A stretch of DNA of 64,000 nucleotides, from the NCBI RefSeq assembly GCF_035582795.1, contig NC_134396.1, positions 31,663,683-31,727,682 on the forward strand, in the 5' to 3' direction. The stretch is from Mycteria americana. Lineage: Eukaryota > Chordata > Aves > Ciconiiformes > Ciconiidae. The stretch's first letter is position 1. Every line of letters begins with the position of its first letter. The position numbers and the translations under genes were made by a program. Below the pieces are notes generated by a model that saw only the letters and a list, made by a program, of their open reading frames with translations, was not told the DNA's origin and ran no database searches. Positions 24,875 through 39,500 of the stretch are shown one piece after another.

Positions 24875-26735
24875 AAAAGCAGTAAAAGAAGCAGGCAGGG
24901 CTATACCAGGGATGGCCTGTAGAAACTGGCCAGGCTCACCTGTGGTGCCTAAACTGCATGTCATCTTGCCAGTTGCTACAGCAACGCACATTGGTGGGAA
25001 AAGACAATAAACTCTTCTGAGTCTCTTTGGGAGATAAAGTATTTCAGGTGCCATTATAAAAGCTTACAGAACTCCCCTGCAACGTTGGTAAGTTGGCAGA
25101 ATGCTTTTGCTTTGAAGGTGGTACAGCCCCTGACAGGAAAAATCTAGTTTGCCCTGGCAGATGCCTTTTGACTGTCAGGGCTGTGCTAGCTGTAAAGTGG
25201 TTGGGGAGAGCTGCAGGACAGGAGCCTGTGGTTCTTTTTGTGAAGAAAGGATGGTTTTTTGGAAGTGGTGTCACATTCTGCTGGCTGCAACTTCAGGGTG
25301 TCGTAGCCAAAGGAAATCTTGCTAAGTGTCTTGCATATGTTTAGAAGCACAGTGATGACAGAAGTGGTGTTCTTCTACAGAAGACTAATGGTTTATACAT
25401 AAGAAGCACAGAAATGCAACTACAGGATTAGTTTGACATCAAGAAGGTGATTTCTTTATTGTCATGATGTCAAAATAACGGAAAGAACATGATGAAGTAG
25501 TAGTCATAAACACTGATGAACAAACTTGTTATCTTGCAGAGCTCTTGCTCCCTCTCTAACCTTCAAAGTTAAGCCTAAAAGCTGAATTTCTGTTTACACT
25601 GTGTATTGATTCAGATGTTGGTTTTGTCACGGTGTTTTCTACTTTAGGCAACCACTTAATGTACCCTTGGGAACAATGATTCTTTTGTCCATCCAACTGA
25701 GAATAATGTCTGTGCTTTCTCTCCAGCACTCTACTGAACACCTTCATAGCCAAAACTGTCCAGTCAGTTAATGTAGTTGCAAGAGAATAAGAGTAGTGTG
25801 GGAGTAAAGAAAACTGGAAAAAACTAAGAGTAAAGTAAGAGTGTTTCCATTAGGAGGCTGATGCTCCTATTTCCACAGAAAGAAGGTCGGTGTGCCAAAA
25901 AACTCTCTCCTGTTCTGCTGTTATTTGGTTTACTAAAAGACTACCACTTCCTGCATGCCTTTAGACAGAAGAGTCATGTAGAACAGTGCTCTTCAGGTTC
26001 TCAAACTGAGAAAGCGATGTACCCTTACAAGGGTACTCATCTGTTAAGAGCTGCCTTTTCTCGAAGCCAGTTGGAAAGGAGCATGGTGACTTGCTGCAGG
26101 ACACACAGAGTGTGACAGCATCCAAACAAGTTTTGTGAGGTGAGGAAGATGTACTCAATTGCTGTCAAGGTGAAAGTGTGTTATGTGGGGGAAATCTAGC
26201 ATCTAGTGACTCATGCATTGCTAGACACTGCTTAACTTGCCTCCTTTTCTCTCCCCACAGTTGGTCCCCATGCTTGTTTTCAGTAAGTGCCATCTGGCTT
26301 TAGTCCGGCACAGAGGTACTTGCAGAGCTCCCTTTGCGGCTCTTGTCTCTTGCCAGCACAGCTACCTCACGGCTCGGGGCTGGCTGCAGCACAGGGCTGG
26401 ACACGTACCTTACCACAACTTGGAGCAGCCAAACAAGTGGAGGCCTGTGGCCTACCGAGTGAGAGCTGGGATGCATTAACTGCTGAACTTGTACTTTTAA
26501 TTTTTGTGTGAGGAGTCCAGAGGAGCTAGGCAGGCACGCATCCTCTTCAGGTACACTCCAAAGGTGTTTCAGCGCTATCGCCACCATCAGTGCCAGCGTG
26601 CCATTTTTTACAGGCTGGGACTAGCGCTATTCCCGTGAGTTCTTTCTCCCTCCTTGCGACAGCTAACGCCTGGACATGGAGTACTTTGCAAAGGCACTGA
26701 TCTAAAAAACCGCATGGGGGGCTGCCTATCCCTTA
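24875..26735. other. Intergenic DNA between the CR1 remnant and the CARNMT1 island
   Basis: Mixed-composition sequence with only short reading frames on both strands. No exon of NMRK1 or CARNMT1 and no repeat I can name was recognised. Confidence 0.6.
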
Positions 26736-26739
26736 CGTT

Positions 26740-27560
26740 GGGGGGCTCTACTGTTGCCCTGGCCACCTTGCCCGCGCAGAAATTACCCGCGACTCGGCAG
26801 CACCGGCCCCTCACCGCCTGCCAGGCCCTCGCCGCCCCGACAGCCCCCGCCCCCGCCGGCAGGAGCGCGCCTGCGCCTGCCGCCGCCCGTCTTCTCGCGA
26901 TGCTCCCTGCCCGACCGGAGAGGCTGGCGCGCGTCGGGCCACCTCCCTCCGCCCCGCGCCGGAAGCGAGCGAGGGAGCGATCGTTGGCGGCGGCCGTTGC
27001 GGGGATGTCGGCCACGTGCGCCGTGTCCCGTAAAGCGCAGCCGCCGCTGCCGCCGCGTCCCCCGGGCGAGAGAGACCCGCCGGCCAAGGCGATGCGCAGG
27101 GGGCTGCGGCGGGGCCACGAGGAGGAGCGGGAGCAGCTGCCGTGGCCGGGAGAGAGCGCGGGCGGCGGGGCCGGCGAGCCCGAGGTGGAGCAGGCGGCCT
27201 CGCTGAGCGACGAGCGGCGGAGGCGGCAGCCGCAAGAGCCGAGGGCAGCCAGGGTGCAGGAGGAGGCGGAGGAGGAGCGGCTGGAGCGGGAGCATTTCCG
27301 GAGGATCATCAACGCCTTCCGATACTACGGGTAACCGCGACCTGCCGCCTCGTGTGAGGGGCCTGCGGCGGCCCCCTCCCTCCGCCGGGCTCAGGAGCTC
27401 GCCGTCCGTGCGGGCGGCGCTCGGGCGCCTGGCTCCCGGCGGTCCGTGCTGCTCCCTGCGTGTCGCGTGGCCGCCTCCCTCGGTCGGTGCTCCGTGGGGA
27501 GCGCTGTGCCTTGAGCGGGGTGCAGAAGCCCGGGTCAGGAAAGGACCTCTGCTCCCCTCC
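26740..27560 (+). promoter_or_regulatory. CpG island promoter of CARNMT1
   Basis: Sharp rise in G+C and CpG with CCGCCC/GGGCGG-type boxes (for example 26840-26860), covering the CARNMT1 start at 27005, all of exon 1 and the start of intron 1. The motif GCGCCTGCGC near 26867 resembles an NRF1 half-palindrome but has a central mismatch. No TATA box is seen. Confidence 0.85.
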
Positions 27561-30500
27561 CCTTCCCTTTCTGGATACGCACAAAGTCGCCTCCAAGTCT
27601 TTGTCAGCCAGGAGGCATAAAAAAAAGAAAAGAAAAACCCAAACCATCTCAAAGTACGACTCGCCTGAAATGGGGTGTAAAAGGGCTCTTTTTATAGGAT
27701 AAAATGCTTTAAGACGCTGTAAAGTACTCGAAACAACAGTAGCTCCTGCTGGCGAAGAAATGCAAGTGGTGTTTCGATTGTTGGGGAAATTCTTGAAAGT
27801 TGTCTTAATTTGCACAGTAGATAAGACCTGTTGATAGGGCTAATGGATGCCATGTTGGTATAACTTTAGTTTTCTAGACATTTGTTGAGTCAAAAAAGGG
27901 CTTGATGGCTCCACAGGTATGAGATAAAGGGTGGGGGGGACCCGACTTTATATCTGAATCCATTGAATGGAAGAGAAAACAAAAGTTACGCAAGCAGCGG
28001 CGTGGGGCAGACTAGCTGAAAAAGTCCAATCCTCTACAGTATTTTGATAAACTGTCTTCTGTTACTCTAGGTTTGGGAAGCAGATTTGGGATGTGGCTAC
28101 ATTACGTATTAGTGTACTTCAGTTGACAAATGCCCATCGTGTGAATCGTTATTATGTGCTGGACCCTTTTTGTTAGTGTAATACAAGCATATTTTTTGTG
28201 TGACAGTGAGCTGCTTGGAAGGAGTGGGTGATATTTAGAGTATTAATTCTGTTTACTGTTTTTATATCTTGGCTTGTTTTGTTTTCCAGGACTAGTATTT
28301 GAGTGGGAGGTTGGTCTAGATGACACTTTGATGTCTCTTCCAAATGGAATTCTCCAATTCAGTTTGGCCATACCAAAGACTTTATGTTAGTTACTCCTAT
28401 TAGCCCAACAGTTGACTGTAATTTACTTGTATCAGTGATGTAATTGTATCCTCAGGCCTTAGAAGCTGGGAACATCTTTCTCAACCTCATGCTCAACTGT
28501 GACTCTGGGTTGCTTTTGAATACTTCAGTTTCAGAAAAAAAGGATAGGACTCAAATGTAACAAAAGGATAGGACTCAAATTTCCAGTACAGAAATTGAAT
28601 TAAATTACCTCTGCCTCAAAGAAATAACTCTGAATTTAAGTGAAATTATGTATCTTGGTAGTTAAAAGTAATTTAATTGGAAACATCTATACGAGTAAGG
28701 CAATAACACACTTTCAGATGAGTCCAGATTAAAGTTCTTGTCTTTTGGAGACATATGGATTTAACTTCATTATTTGTGTGTCGTTCTTCTGATTTCAGTG
28801 CATTGTTCATTCTGCTAGAAGGTTGCAATTCAACATGAAAGGGTGGAGGATTATGGTTCAAAGAATTTTTCTGCCAAAACTTTCAAGAAGCTGGTATTAA
28901 GCTAAGCTGATGTGCTTTATATAGAGGATCAGTTTATTTTTCTTATTGTTCCTTCTCTGTTTTTTGTTCTTAAATGTAATTTTAAACTAGTGCAGCTGTT
29001 GCAATGAACATGCCCTTCTCAACAGCACATATGTAATGCTGGAGATACTAACTGGTTGAATTTCCAGACTGAGGCTGCAACTAAAATTGCAGCGATTGCA
29101 CCTTACTCCCTCTGATGGCTAGTTTTCAACTCTGCTGCTGTATGCTGACACAAGAGTTTGAGAAACTGCAGTATGACTTGACCAGATAAAATGATTTGCT
29201 GCTGCCAAAAGGCGCAGTATCCCTTGTCCTGGCTTTATGACCTAGAGTCCTTATGACTGTGCTGAGCCAACTTGACTTGCTAACCTGACATAAAATCTAG
29301 CAAAATCTATAGAGGTTTCTTCAGGGTTAGTAAGTTAAATGAGCTTTGTGGCAGGCCTGGTGAGTGCTAGAACAAGGTGGAGGGCAGAACTGTCTTGGGT
29401 GAGGAGAAGGAAGAGGAAAGAAAAAAACAGACCTCTTTCTCTTGGCAGTAGGTTCACCTTTATTATGGAACTTTTATTTTGGGGAAGTGGAAGAGTTATT
29501 TTTAGCTTGGATCAGTTAAATGATCAAATTCACAATACTCATACTTGAGGGGAATATGCTGTTAAAGAAGGTAGTGAAGTATCTTAGTGTGGCTGCCAGA
29601 ACTCCAGTGTGGTCCAGCTGTGACTTTTACGGTTCTTTCAGAAGCAATTGGTTTTGAGTATCCGTATTCCCATTCCACATCTCTTTATTTCTGTAGCCAA
29701 AGTTTACCACAGCATTCAGCTATTCATTCAATTTAAATCGGATTTGTGAAACTATCTGACTGGTTTTGATGGGTTTGGAGGCTTGTTCATTAAATTTTCT
29801 AGATCCATGTATTAAGGTAGTGATCACCTGTGCTGGAAATGAGTGGCTGATGATGAAACTGCAAGAAGAAAACAATGGTCTTCTTAAACTGCAACATGTT
29901 AAAAAGAGGGGTAATGTAGAACTAGAGCTTAAAACATTTTGCCTAAAAGTTCTTGAAAACTTGTTCTCTAGTAAGGAGTTATAAAGTCTGATCACTTTCT
30001 GTGTCTAAAGAAAGGAATAATTGCAATTGAGGTAGCTTAGAGTGAATTATTTATATTTAGTTTGTGTATTGTTTCTAAATATCTAAAGACCTTAAACTTT
30101 CTGATTTTTAGAACGAATATGCATGAACGAGTGAACAGAACAGAGAGGCAGTTTAAATCTCTCCCAGCTAACCAACAGAATCTTCTTCCTCAATTCCTTC
30201 CTCACCTTGACAAGATTCGGAAGTGCATTGATCATAATCAAGAGATACTACAGACCATTGTGAATGACTGCGTTCATATGTTTGAAAATAAAGAATATGG
30301 AGAAGACGTATGTTAAAATGGACTTTTTCATACTTCAAAATTCTGTACGCTTTGGGATTTACTACATTTGTTTTTCACACCTTCAGGCCTTCAAATTTCT
30401 TTTGCCTTCTTTATTTTCTCCTTTCTTACTTCCTGTTTGCTTACATTTTCTCACTCTTGGCTTTCACATCTTGTAGAGCTGATGTTTAATAAAACTATTT

Positions 30501-33500
30501 GTTGTTAGTCCTTGTAGTTACGCTTATGAAAACTAATTGTGAATCTGGCAAATGACAGTAATCACTTACTTTAAAAAAGCAGTTTTTCACTCCAGAGTTC
30601 TAACTGTACCCTAGTTATATTTTAAAGTTATTTTTTCAGTTAACTATGTAGAGCATAAATGGTATTGTCTGTCTTACTGTAGGTTATTATATGTTATGGC
30701 ATTCTAAATGAGTTACAATTTTAGATAGGCTAAGTATTTTTAATGTTATAATCTGTAAAAACTTTTTCACTACTTACCTGCTTTTTCAGTGTGGCACCTC
30801 TATCAAAAAAAATTGCACTCAGACTTAAAACACTGTCAGGGATGGAAGCTGAAGTCCTTTTTTGGTATCTGCAGGCAAGGTACAGTAATGGGCAGCTCTA
30901 ATGTGAGCTACTCAGTGTTGCCTCATCAGTACCTAAAGGGATCCTCTTCTCAGGGTAAACAGTTCAGCCTCTGCACTAGCTCAGCCCTGGTCCTATCCTG
31001 AATAAGGACTACCAGTTGTGCTCTGCTATGCCATGCTACATATGGTTTTGTGATGTGGAACCTGGTCTCTTAGGTCCCAAACTGAGACCAGCAAGCTCAG
31101 TTTGTTTAGGGTTCTAGGTTGGATTTGAGCCCTGGCCCCAGGAGTGAAAGGTGAATGCTTTGTCAGCTAAAACTCCCAACAGCCTTTATAGTATGGCTTT
31201 TGTCTGTTTATAATTTACTCCCCCCCCCCCCCCAAGACTAAAGATACTTGGTACATTTTTCCACTAACTTTTTTTTTTCCCCCCTACTTTAATCAGGGAA
31301 GAGGGAAGATTACACCAGCTTCAACATTTGACATGGATAAATTAAAGTCCACTTTGAAACAATTTGTGAGAGACTGGAGTGAAGAGGGAAAGCCTGAGAG
31401 AGATTCCTGCTACCAGCCAATCATTAGTGAAATTGTAAAGAACTTTCCAAAAGAAAGATGGTAATAGTGTTTTAAGACTTATTTTTATCTGGGCGTACAG
31501 TGTTGCACGAATCTAACAAAGTTTTTATGGAGTAATGAAAAGCTTGGATTTAAAAATACAGAAGTTACTGTAAGTGCAGTGGAATTTATTTTGTAATCAA
31601 GAAAGTTTTTGTTTCTAATACAAGGGGTTGGAAAAGAGCATAATCAAACTTCACAAAAGAATACCAGGTAAACCAGGAATAATTTTTTTTTTCTGCAGCT
31701 TGATGTAATGGGTTATGTGTTAACTTTTCAAGTAAGAGACCTCAGAAGGCTGTGAAGTTAACTCAGTTGTGCTCAGTGAATTAAAGTTTGCAGGTTAGCA
31801 GATTCTCACGTTGTGTGTGCTGCAGATAAAGGGAAGGACCCTTGTGACAGCAGCAAGTATGAGTATTGCCCTTCATGGTGGAAGGAGGGAAGAAGACTCT
31901 TAACTTCTAGCACAGTTTATTTTACCAAGAATTTACCCTGCAAATACTTAATTCTGGCCTTGGTTTCAGACCTAAGTTACAAGGCAAGTCTTAAAAAAGC
32001 TTTGCTGCCTGTGTGAGGGTTGCTTTGTAACTGCGTTGGCTTGTTAACACCACCAAAATAGTAATTGGTGCGGGGTTTTTTAGGTGACTTTAAGTAGAAG
32101 TATATGGGTAGAATCTCAGAAGATACTACTGCTGCAAGAATTCCATGTTTAATGGTTCTGCCATTTAGTCAGCCCAGTCATCATAAAGTACATTTCAGTT
32201 TAAACTTAACACTCTTATAATGGCAAAATTTGTGAACTTTGTACTCATAAATGTAACAGGTCAGAACTTTGGTTTGATATAGCTGGGTGTTACTGTGGGT
32301 TTTCTTCTTTCTCAGTAATTGCACTTGTACCAATTTGAAAATACCTTCAACCAGCCATCTCTTAATTTTCATTAGTAAAGGTTGTTAATGGTGGCAGACC
32401 ATGGAGTGGATGTGGTTGGTTGGTTTCTCTTGCTTTGGGCTAACTTATCTCAAGGTGGATGCACCACTAAAGGTGTTTTATCTGAAGGTGAACTTTCTGC
32501 AATGTTTTTAGTGCTAATAGTGCCCTACAGAAGGTAAAAATTAATTAAATACTACAGGTTACCTGGTGTACTTCTGATGTGCAGATCTGTAGGAAAATTC
32601 ATAGTTAGTTTTGAAAGTAATCATTCTAATCTTCAATGCAGCAGTTCACCTTTTTCTCTGTATGCTAGCTTTTAAAGCATTTTGGTTATGGGGGAGGTGA
32701 CTTAGATCAAATCTTAAGAGATACATGACTGAAGTTGGAAAGTCTTGACTTTTACATTTATCGTCAATGAACACTATTTCAAAACCTCCAGTTGGTATTA
32801 GGAAGCAACATGCAGTAACAATCTGAAGTTGATAGCTTTGTGCTTCTTTACCAGGAATTCTGGTGGTGGTTGTTGTCAAACACAACTAATGTGACAGTGC
32901 TTCTGTCCCTGTTGTGATGGCTCTGAAATACCAGTTGGGTTTTTTTTTGTCTCTACAGGAATCTCAAAACATCACTGTATAGATCAAACATCTCTACTAC
33001 AAGTTTCAGTTTGTCCAATGAAACATTTTTTTATTTATAAAATGTGTATTACCTATTTAAAATTTAAAATTCATGATCATTATGGAGCTGCTGTAGCACT
33101 TACGTACAGCCTTTTCTCTGTTCACGTATTGTTACTCACTGTTGTCAGCTCACTGTTTTTCCTAGTGACTGGAAGCTCTCCTACTTAGGTGTACTTACCT
33201 CTTTGAGGCGAGAAGCAGAAGGGCCTGTTCTCTTTGTGTATTACCAGGCTTAACTGGCAGTGTGACCTCACTCTTGTGGAAGAAGTCACTTCCCTGGCAG
33301 GGCAGGCTCAGTCTGGTTCCTTTTTTACAGTTTTGGAGGGGAGCAGTTGTTCCAGTTCGAAGGGATGGACAGGGCCTGAACTGACCGTAGTGAAGTTATT
33401 CTGGCTGTCATGTATAGGGAGTGCAAAGTCCATTTCCTCCCTGGAGGTGACTGGCTGTGGGACTAATGCAGGAAGACAGCCTGTAGATGGAACCTCAGAG

Positions 33501-36500
33501 TGCAGCTTTGCATTTCTTTAGAGTTCCCTTTTGTAGCACAGAGTGCTGAAGTCTCCTAAGATGATGAAATGAAAGTCCTAAAGGAAAAAGTGTGTTGTTG
33601 GCACTGGGCGATGAAAACAGCTTTGTCTAGATGTATTTTGCGTTGAAAAAGATGGAGAAATAAATATCTTAAATTTAACACTGGCAGTACGAGTCACCTT
33701 TTACTTTTTAGTGGCTTCAATTGAATTGTACATTCAGTTTCTAGTTAACATTATTTTTTAATATTGATTCCATGCATTGGAATCATGTGAAAAAGGAGTT
33801 TAAATTTTTGAAACTATTCAAGTATGTTTCGCTCCATGCATGCACATGTGTTGTTGCTGCTCTTTGCAAGATTGGCCTGTATTGGTTCAGTTGGTATGCA
33901 AAGAACAGGAAAAGAAGTGCTCTATATGCTTGCTCTTCTGGGAAGCAGAAGAGATACAAGCAATGGTTGAAAGCAGCTGTAAATTAGAACGGTCTTGTCA
34001 GTAGGTCCTACTGTTATCTTGTGTTTCAGTCCAGTCTTCTGACAAGACTGTCATCTAAAAATAAACTGGCAAAAGCTGTTTCTGCCTCTCATTTCTCTTC
34101 AGAAGTAATTCCTTCTTTCTGCTTAGCACCTTAACACAGGATCTGTTAGTAGGATCAACCAAGCAGTTTTAAGTGAAGTCCCATGAGATAAAGTCTTCCT
34201 GAAGAACTGATAAATTTCCTGCATTATTCATGTTGGAATTTTAGTTGTGTTTCAGCTCACAGGGTCTCTCTGATACTGGCTACCTTTCGATGAAGCCGTT
34301 TGAATTTCTTGGATTTCTTGGATCTGAATGAACCATGATTACTGCTTTCTGTAGGAGAAAATAGTAAAATATAGATATATTTTTATTTCTTGATGGAATG
34401 TGCTCGTTAAAGCATTCTTATGGGGAAACATTAAGTTGAAAATCTAAATAAGCATACTGATACATTACTTTTTTTCTAATTTCCCGTTTCTTTTGTTGTC
34501 TTCATTTTCTTTCAGTTCTGCTGTTACCCTTCCTACTTATGTGAAGGGATGTAAAGATCATCAGCTTCTTGTCCAAAAGGAACCAAACAAATAGTTAACC
34601 TTTTAGTTAATTATTCCATGGCCAGGAATGGTAAACCTGGGTATTTTCTCCAAAGTTTTCTTTTATTCATTAACTCGGCTTCTGGAACCACCTATAACTT
34701 GAAGTTTAAATCTATCATGCTGTCCAGCAATTGATTGCCTTTTCCAAGATACTGGCAGGACAGCCCAAAAGAAGTCACCAGTGCTTAGTTTCCTTTTTAT
34801 TTGCAAAACATAGCTTATTAGTCCTAAGGCTTGGCTATACACTTGGCTATACTTCTTGCATGTGCTCAGTCCCATTTATAGTGATGATAAAATTTCTGCT
34901 TTATATAATTTTATTTAATGTTATATAAAATACATCTCTCCTTGCAGGGTTTTTAATATCATCAGAATTTGTGCTTAGCCTAAACTTTGCTTTAAACATT
35001 GGATTTAAGAGCAAACTATATCTTCAGTGTTACTGCAGTCCATTGAAGGCTTTGCAGGTCTCTACATGGAAGTACATAAACCTAAACTGCTAAGTTTGGA
35101 GAAGAGTTGCTCTTCAAATGATTGTGCTTTTTAGCTACCTTCATTATTTTATTTAAAAAGTAGTTGTCTTTTAAAAAGACAACTTACTAAAAAAAAAATC
35201 TCTGAAAATATGATTACAGTAAAATAACAAAAAATACTATATTGAGAATTGGATCTGTTGACTATCTGAAGTTACAAACATTAGAGATAAGACATCAGGA
35301 AAGAAGGAGTCCCACAGTATGATTCTATGCTTATGTTTCCACTGATCTTCTGTGTGTGGGCTGTGTATTTCTTATCACTTGTTATCATTAGCTAACATTG
35401 AATTGCAGTGTTTGGTTTATGAAAAGGAGGTTTGTGTTTGATCAAACACACTAATTTTTCTTTTGCTGAACTTCAGTTTACCCCTCCAGCACCATCATTT
35501 TTTTGTTAAAGCACAACAGGTATAAAGTAAGAAGGCTCTATTTTTACCATGTATAATTTTTCCCTTAAAAAAAGGACACCAAGCTTCATTAATGGCGTTA
35601 AACTTCTAAAAGCAGAAAATATATCACACTGCAAAATGCAGTACAATAATGGTGTGACAGATTTTAGTTATTTCTGATATTTCTCCACTGTCTTTTTAAG
35701 AGACTGGTGCAGTTTCAATAATGGAGCCAAACAGTACCATGCAGCCCTCTTCCCTGCTCTTTGGCCAGCCTCCTCTCCCCACACCTGTCAAGTTAATAGG
35801 CCAGTGTTTCTTCGCTATTGCCCCACAGGTTTTTAATGGATACTTGTTGGATACCCATTTACATTCCTAACCAATGCTAGATCTGTGTCATAGAAATCCT
35901 GCTGCTGCTGGATTCAAGGCTAGTTTCACTGGATAACTTTGGGTTATTATCAGTTATCACAGTTTGGGATTCTTTTTAATTGTGTTTGCTACTGTTGCAA
36001 TTACATATCCATCAAAGGAAAGCAGGTTTTTCTAGCCTCCTAAATGATCTTATGACTGTTTAGCTATTTGAAAAAGCAGTTTCTGTGCAGTTAAAAATTT
36101 TTAGCTGTTCTAATGATTCAAAAATTAGCATAATACAGTGCATTGGTGTGCTCCCACTACCACTGGTTTCGTACCTTAATTCTTTTGAAATTCATCAACA
36201 GTTTGTCACTAACCATTCCTTTTAAGTCTTGAAAAGGAAAAGGTGTTTGAGCATTTTTTTGATGGCAGAACGCTATCAACAGTCACTACTTGTGATACAG
36301 TAAGTTTGCCACATACCTAATTTCTCTGATTATAGATTAAAAAAATGCTCTTCAACTGTTTTGGAAGGCTAGTGTCAATGTTAGTGGACTCAGGTTTGAT
36401 TCTATTGTATTCTATTAGCTGTGCTCTGTATGCTGAAACAAAGTTGGTGGCCAGCACCAGTCCCTAGCAACTGACGGTAAGAGTATAGGTAGAAATTAAC

Positions 36501-39500
36501 CTGCTAACAAGTTTCCAGACAGACTTCAATACCGTAATAAAGGTGCAAAGGAAAGTGCGGTTAAAATCAACTATTTTCTAAGAAAGAATTGGGAAAATTA
36601 GTTCAGAGATACAAAAACTTTATATTGTGAATAAAAATTTACAAGATAATTACAAGCAATTTAAAACAAACTCACTTGCCTGTTAGAGGCTTTATCTTGT
36701 TTTAGGATTAATAAAGGTGCAGATTTCAAAACGTGAGTACACCTGCATAGCTCCTTGTTACTAGGTTGATTTAAGAAAAGTGTCTTTTCTAATTGATGGA
36801 TGATAATCTTGGAAGTGGTGTAAGGCTTTTCAACCCACTCATTGTAGAAGTGTCCACATGGGGGTGCAAAAATCTGTGTAGAGCTAGTATAAATTTTCAT
36901 AAGTAAAGTTAAATTATAAGGAAATGAAGAAATAGGTTAGAAATAACATTTGGAATAACAGTGAATAGATACACCACTACGAACCAGAAAAGCTGTAAGA
37001 TTGAGAGTTTTTCTAGCTTCTCCCAGAAAGTGGATTTTCTTCCTCCTTCTCCTTCTGGGTCCCTATTTTCAAAAATTTCATCTTGAGCAAGTAGTTCTCC
37101 CCTGACTTAATCTTTTTTTTTCAGTAAGACTTCCTGGCTAGCTTTCTTCTGGCTAGAGGAGAGAGAGAAGGAGAACCGTTGCTTCACAGAAGTGCTCTTA
37201 AGTAATAGCAAAGTCTTGATTTCCTGCTTCTTATTAATCAGAAAACAAAGACCTGAAAGTATAATGGAATGGAAACGAAAATCAAGAATGAGGAGAACTT
37301 TGATTTTCCATTTGGGAGGCTTCACTAATTACATGATTAAGCCAAAAACCACTGTTAAAACTGCTTTGTTCGTTTGTGTGGCCTTTAGAAAAGAATAATG
37401 CTTTCTTTTGTTTTTGGGTAATAGTCTTCAGAATGTACTACTTTTCAGAATTTACATAACTCCCTCACTCATCTTTATGCTTATGCAGCATGCTAACTTT
37501 TTTGAACCCTTTTTGGCATCCTGAGTTTTTATGTAGTCAAAGGCTTTGCATTTTGCTTTCTTTCATCATATGTTTGGAAGTGCTGATTGTGGCTTCCTTC
37601 ATTTAGTTGCGGATAAATTGATACACATATGTTTTATCTTTGAAGATGACATGCAAAAGGGAGGGTAGTCTGAGTGTTCACACTTGGCTTTTGGTATGTG
37701 AAATTATGAAGTTTTGTTCACAACTGGAAACCGATAAATTGTTTCTTTTTAGATGAAGTATCTTTTCAGTTTGGCATGGGTGTGTTTTTTCTTTTATGAG
37801 TGATGGTTTGATTGCATTGTGATGAAGTCTAATGGTTAGAATATGTATATATTGCCTTTTCTGCCTGAAAGAGGAGAAAATTTTGTGATTCTTAGTTCTT
37901 CTATTTGTTAGTTGCTGAACTTGGAAGATGGGAGAGGTTTTTCTAGGTACATCAGTAAATGCACACTGCTGGGGGTCCTCAAGTTGATGCCTAGTTATGG
38001 GAAGTGAAGGGTTAGAGAGCTGCAATGTACTTTGATTTAGGAAATCCTGTGTCACTTAATGTGCATGAGTGAAATTGGTGAACAGCATATTTAAAATCCA
38101 CAGTTGCTGAGAAGGTAATTGCTTTAAGTTTTTTACAGTCTGAATTGCTCATCAGCTTAAGGAAGTTTTGTTTACTTTGTGTTTCTGATGTCAAAATACT
38201 TGTTTATTTTTCATGCAATGTAACCAAGAAGATTTCTAGAATATTTACTAGTTATCAGTGCGCCTCAGGAAAATAAATGGTGTTATATGATAATGTTCTT
38301 TCTTCAATTCACTTAAGAGGTTTTTAGCTTGATAACTGTAAAAGTTTTCAGGAAAAAAAATTGTTTTGTAATTATGATCTGTATTCTGAATGAAGGTTGT
38401 ATATGTTCTTTTGAGTCATGTTCTGTTAATTATTTTGACTGTACAATTAACCAATCTGATCAGAACTGGCTCAGTTTGCATTTAAAAAGGAAAGTCATAC
38501 AGGAAATACATTATAATATCTAAAGTATATGGGGCAAAAAAATGTTTGACTGGCCCTCTGTAAGTTTTGTTAAGAGGTATCAGATAAAGACTTAACTGTT
38601 ATTTTTGTTCTGTTGCAGGGATTTCTCCAAAGTTAATATCCTGGTACCTGGTGCTGGGCTAGGTAGATTGGCGTGGGAAATAGCTATGCTCGGTTATGCT
38701 TGCCAAGGAAATGAATGGAGCCTCTTTATGCTCTTTTCTTCTAACTTTGTACTCAACAGGTACATAGCTTATGTTTTACTTACTGATTGAAACTGAGGGA
38801 GGCAAAATTACAAAAGAGAAAAACTTAAATAAATAAAACTCACAAGAATAGATTTGTAAGTCCTAACACAGGACAGACATAAGCACTTTCAGATGTTTTA
38901 ATGAAAAAAAAATCACTGGGATAAATGGGGGAAGGAAGCATTTTATCTGAGTCATTAAAATTATAGCAGGAAGCATCGCTTTTAAGTTGTAAGTCTTAAA
39001 ATCTCTAGATTGTACCACGGATTTTCTGCATAATCTTGAATAGGTTTTATGATTTATTTCACATCTGTTCTGTAAAATGCACTCCTGTCTCACCAGTATC
39101 AAATATGGACTAGTTAATATGTGCATGGTACTTAGTGGTGGTGATTAGTAACAGAGGAAACCTGTTAAGGAAAGTGTTACATTCCATACTAAAATTTTAG
39201 GCACTGTTTCGACATGAAAAACAACCACCAAAGCACACTGAACCACTTCTTAAGCAAGTCCTGTCACTGGGTAACAGCTAAAATAATATAGTAAATAGTT
39301 CTACAATTATGCTGAGGTACTAAATTTGAATGTAGTAAATTTCACTTTATAGCTTTAATTTAGAGTGACATTTCTGTATTTGGTATTCTGTCACTTGCAT
39401 TGGAAATTACTGGTTTCATAATTTGTTAGAGGGGAAAGAAGGCAGCAAATGCAACTGTTCTTTTAAGAAAGAGGGTGGGAAGACTATGGGTGGGCAAGTA

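Noticed and set aside
36661-36900. 79-codon minus-strand frame that looks somewhat protein-like
   Set aside because: I considered a transposase or zinc-finger fragment, but there is no repeated Cys/His spacing and no flanking terminal repeat.
37678-38055. 125-codon minus-strand open frame in CARNMT1 intron 3
   Set aside because: The protein resembles no family I know, and AT-rich introns produce such frames by chance.
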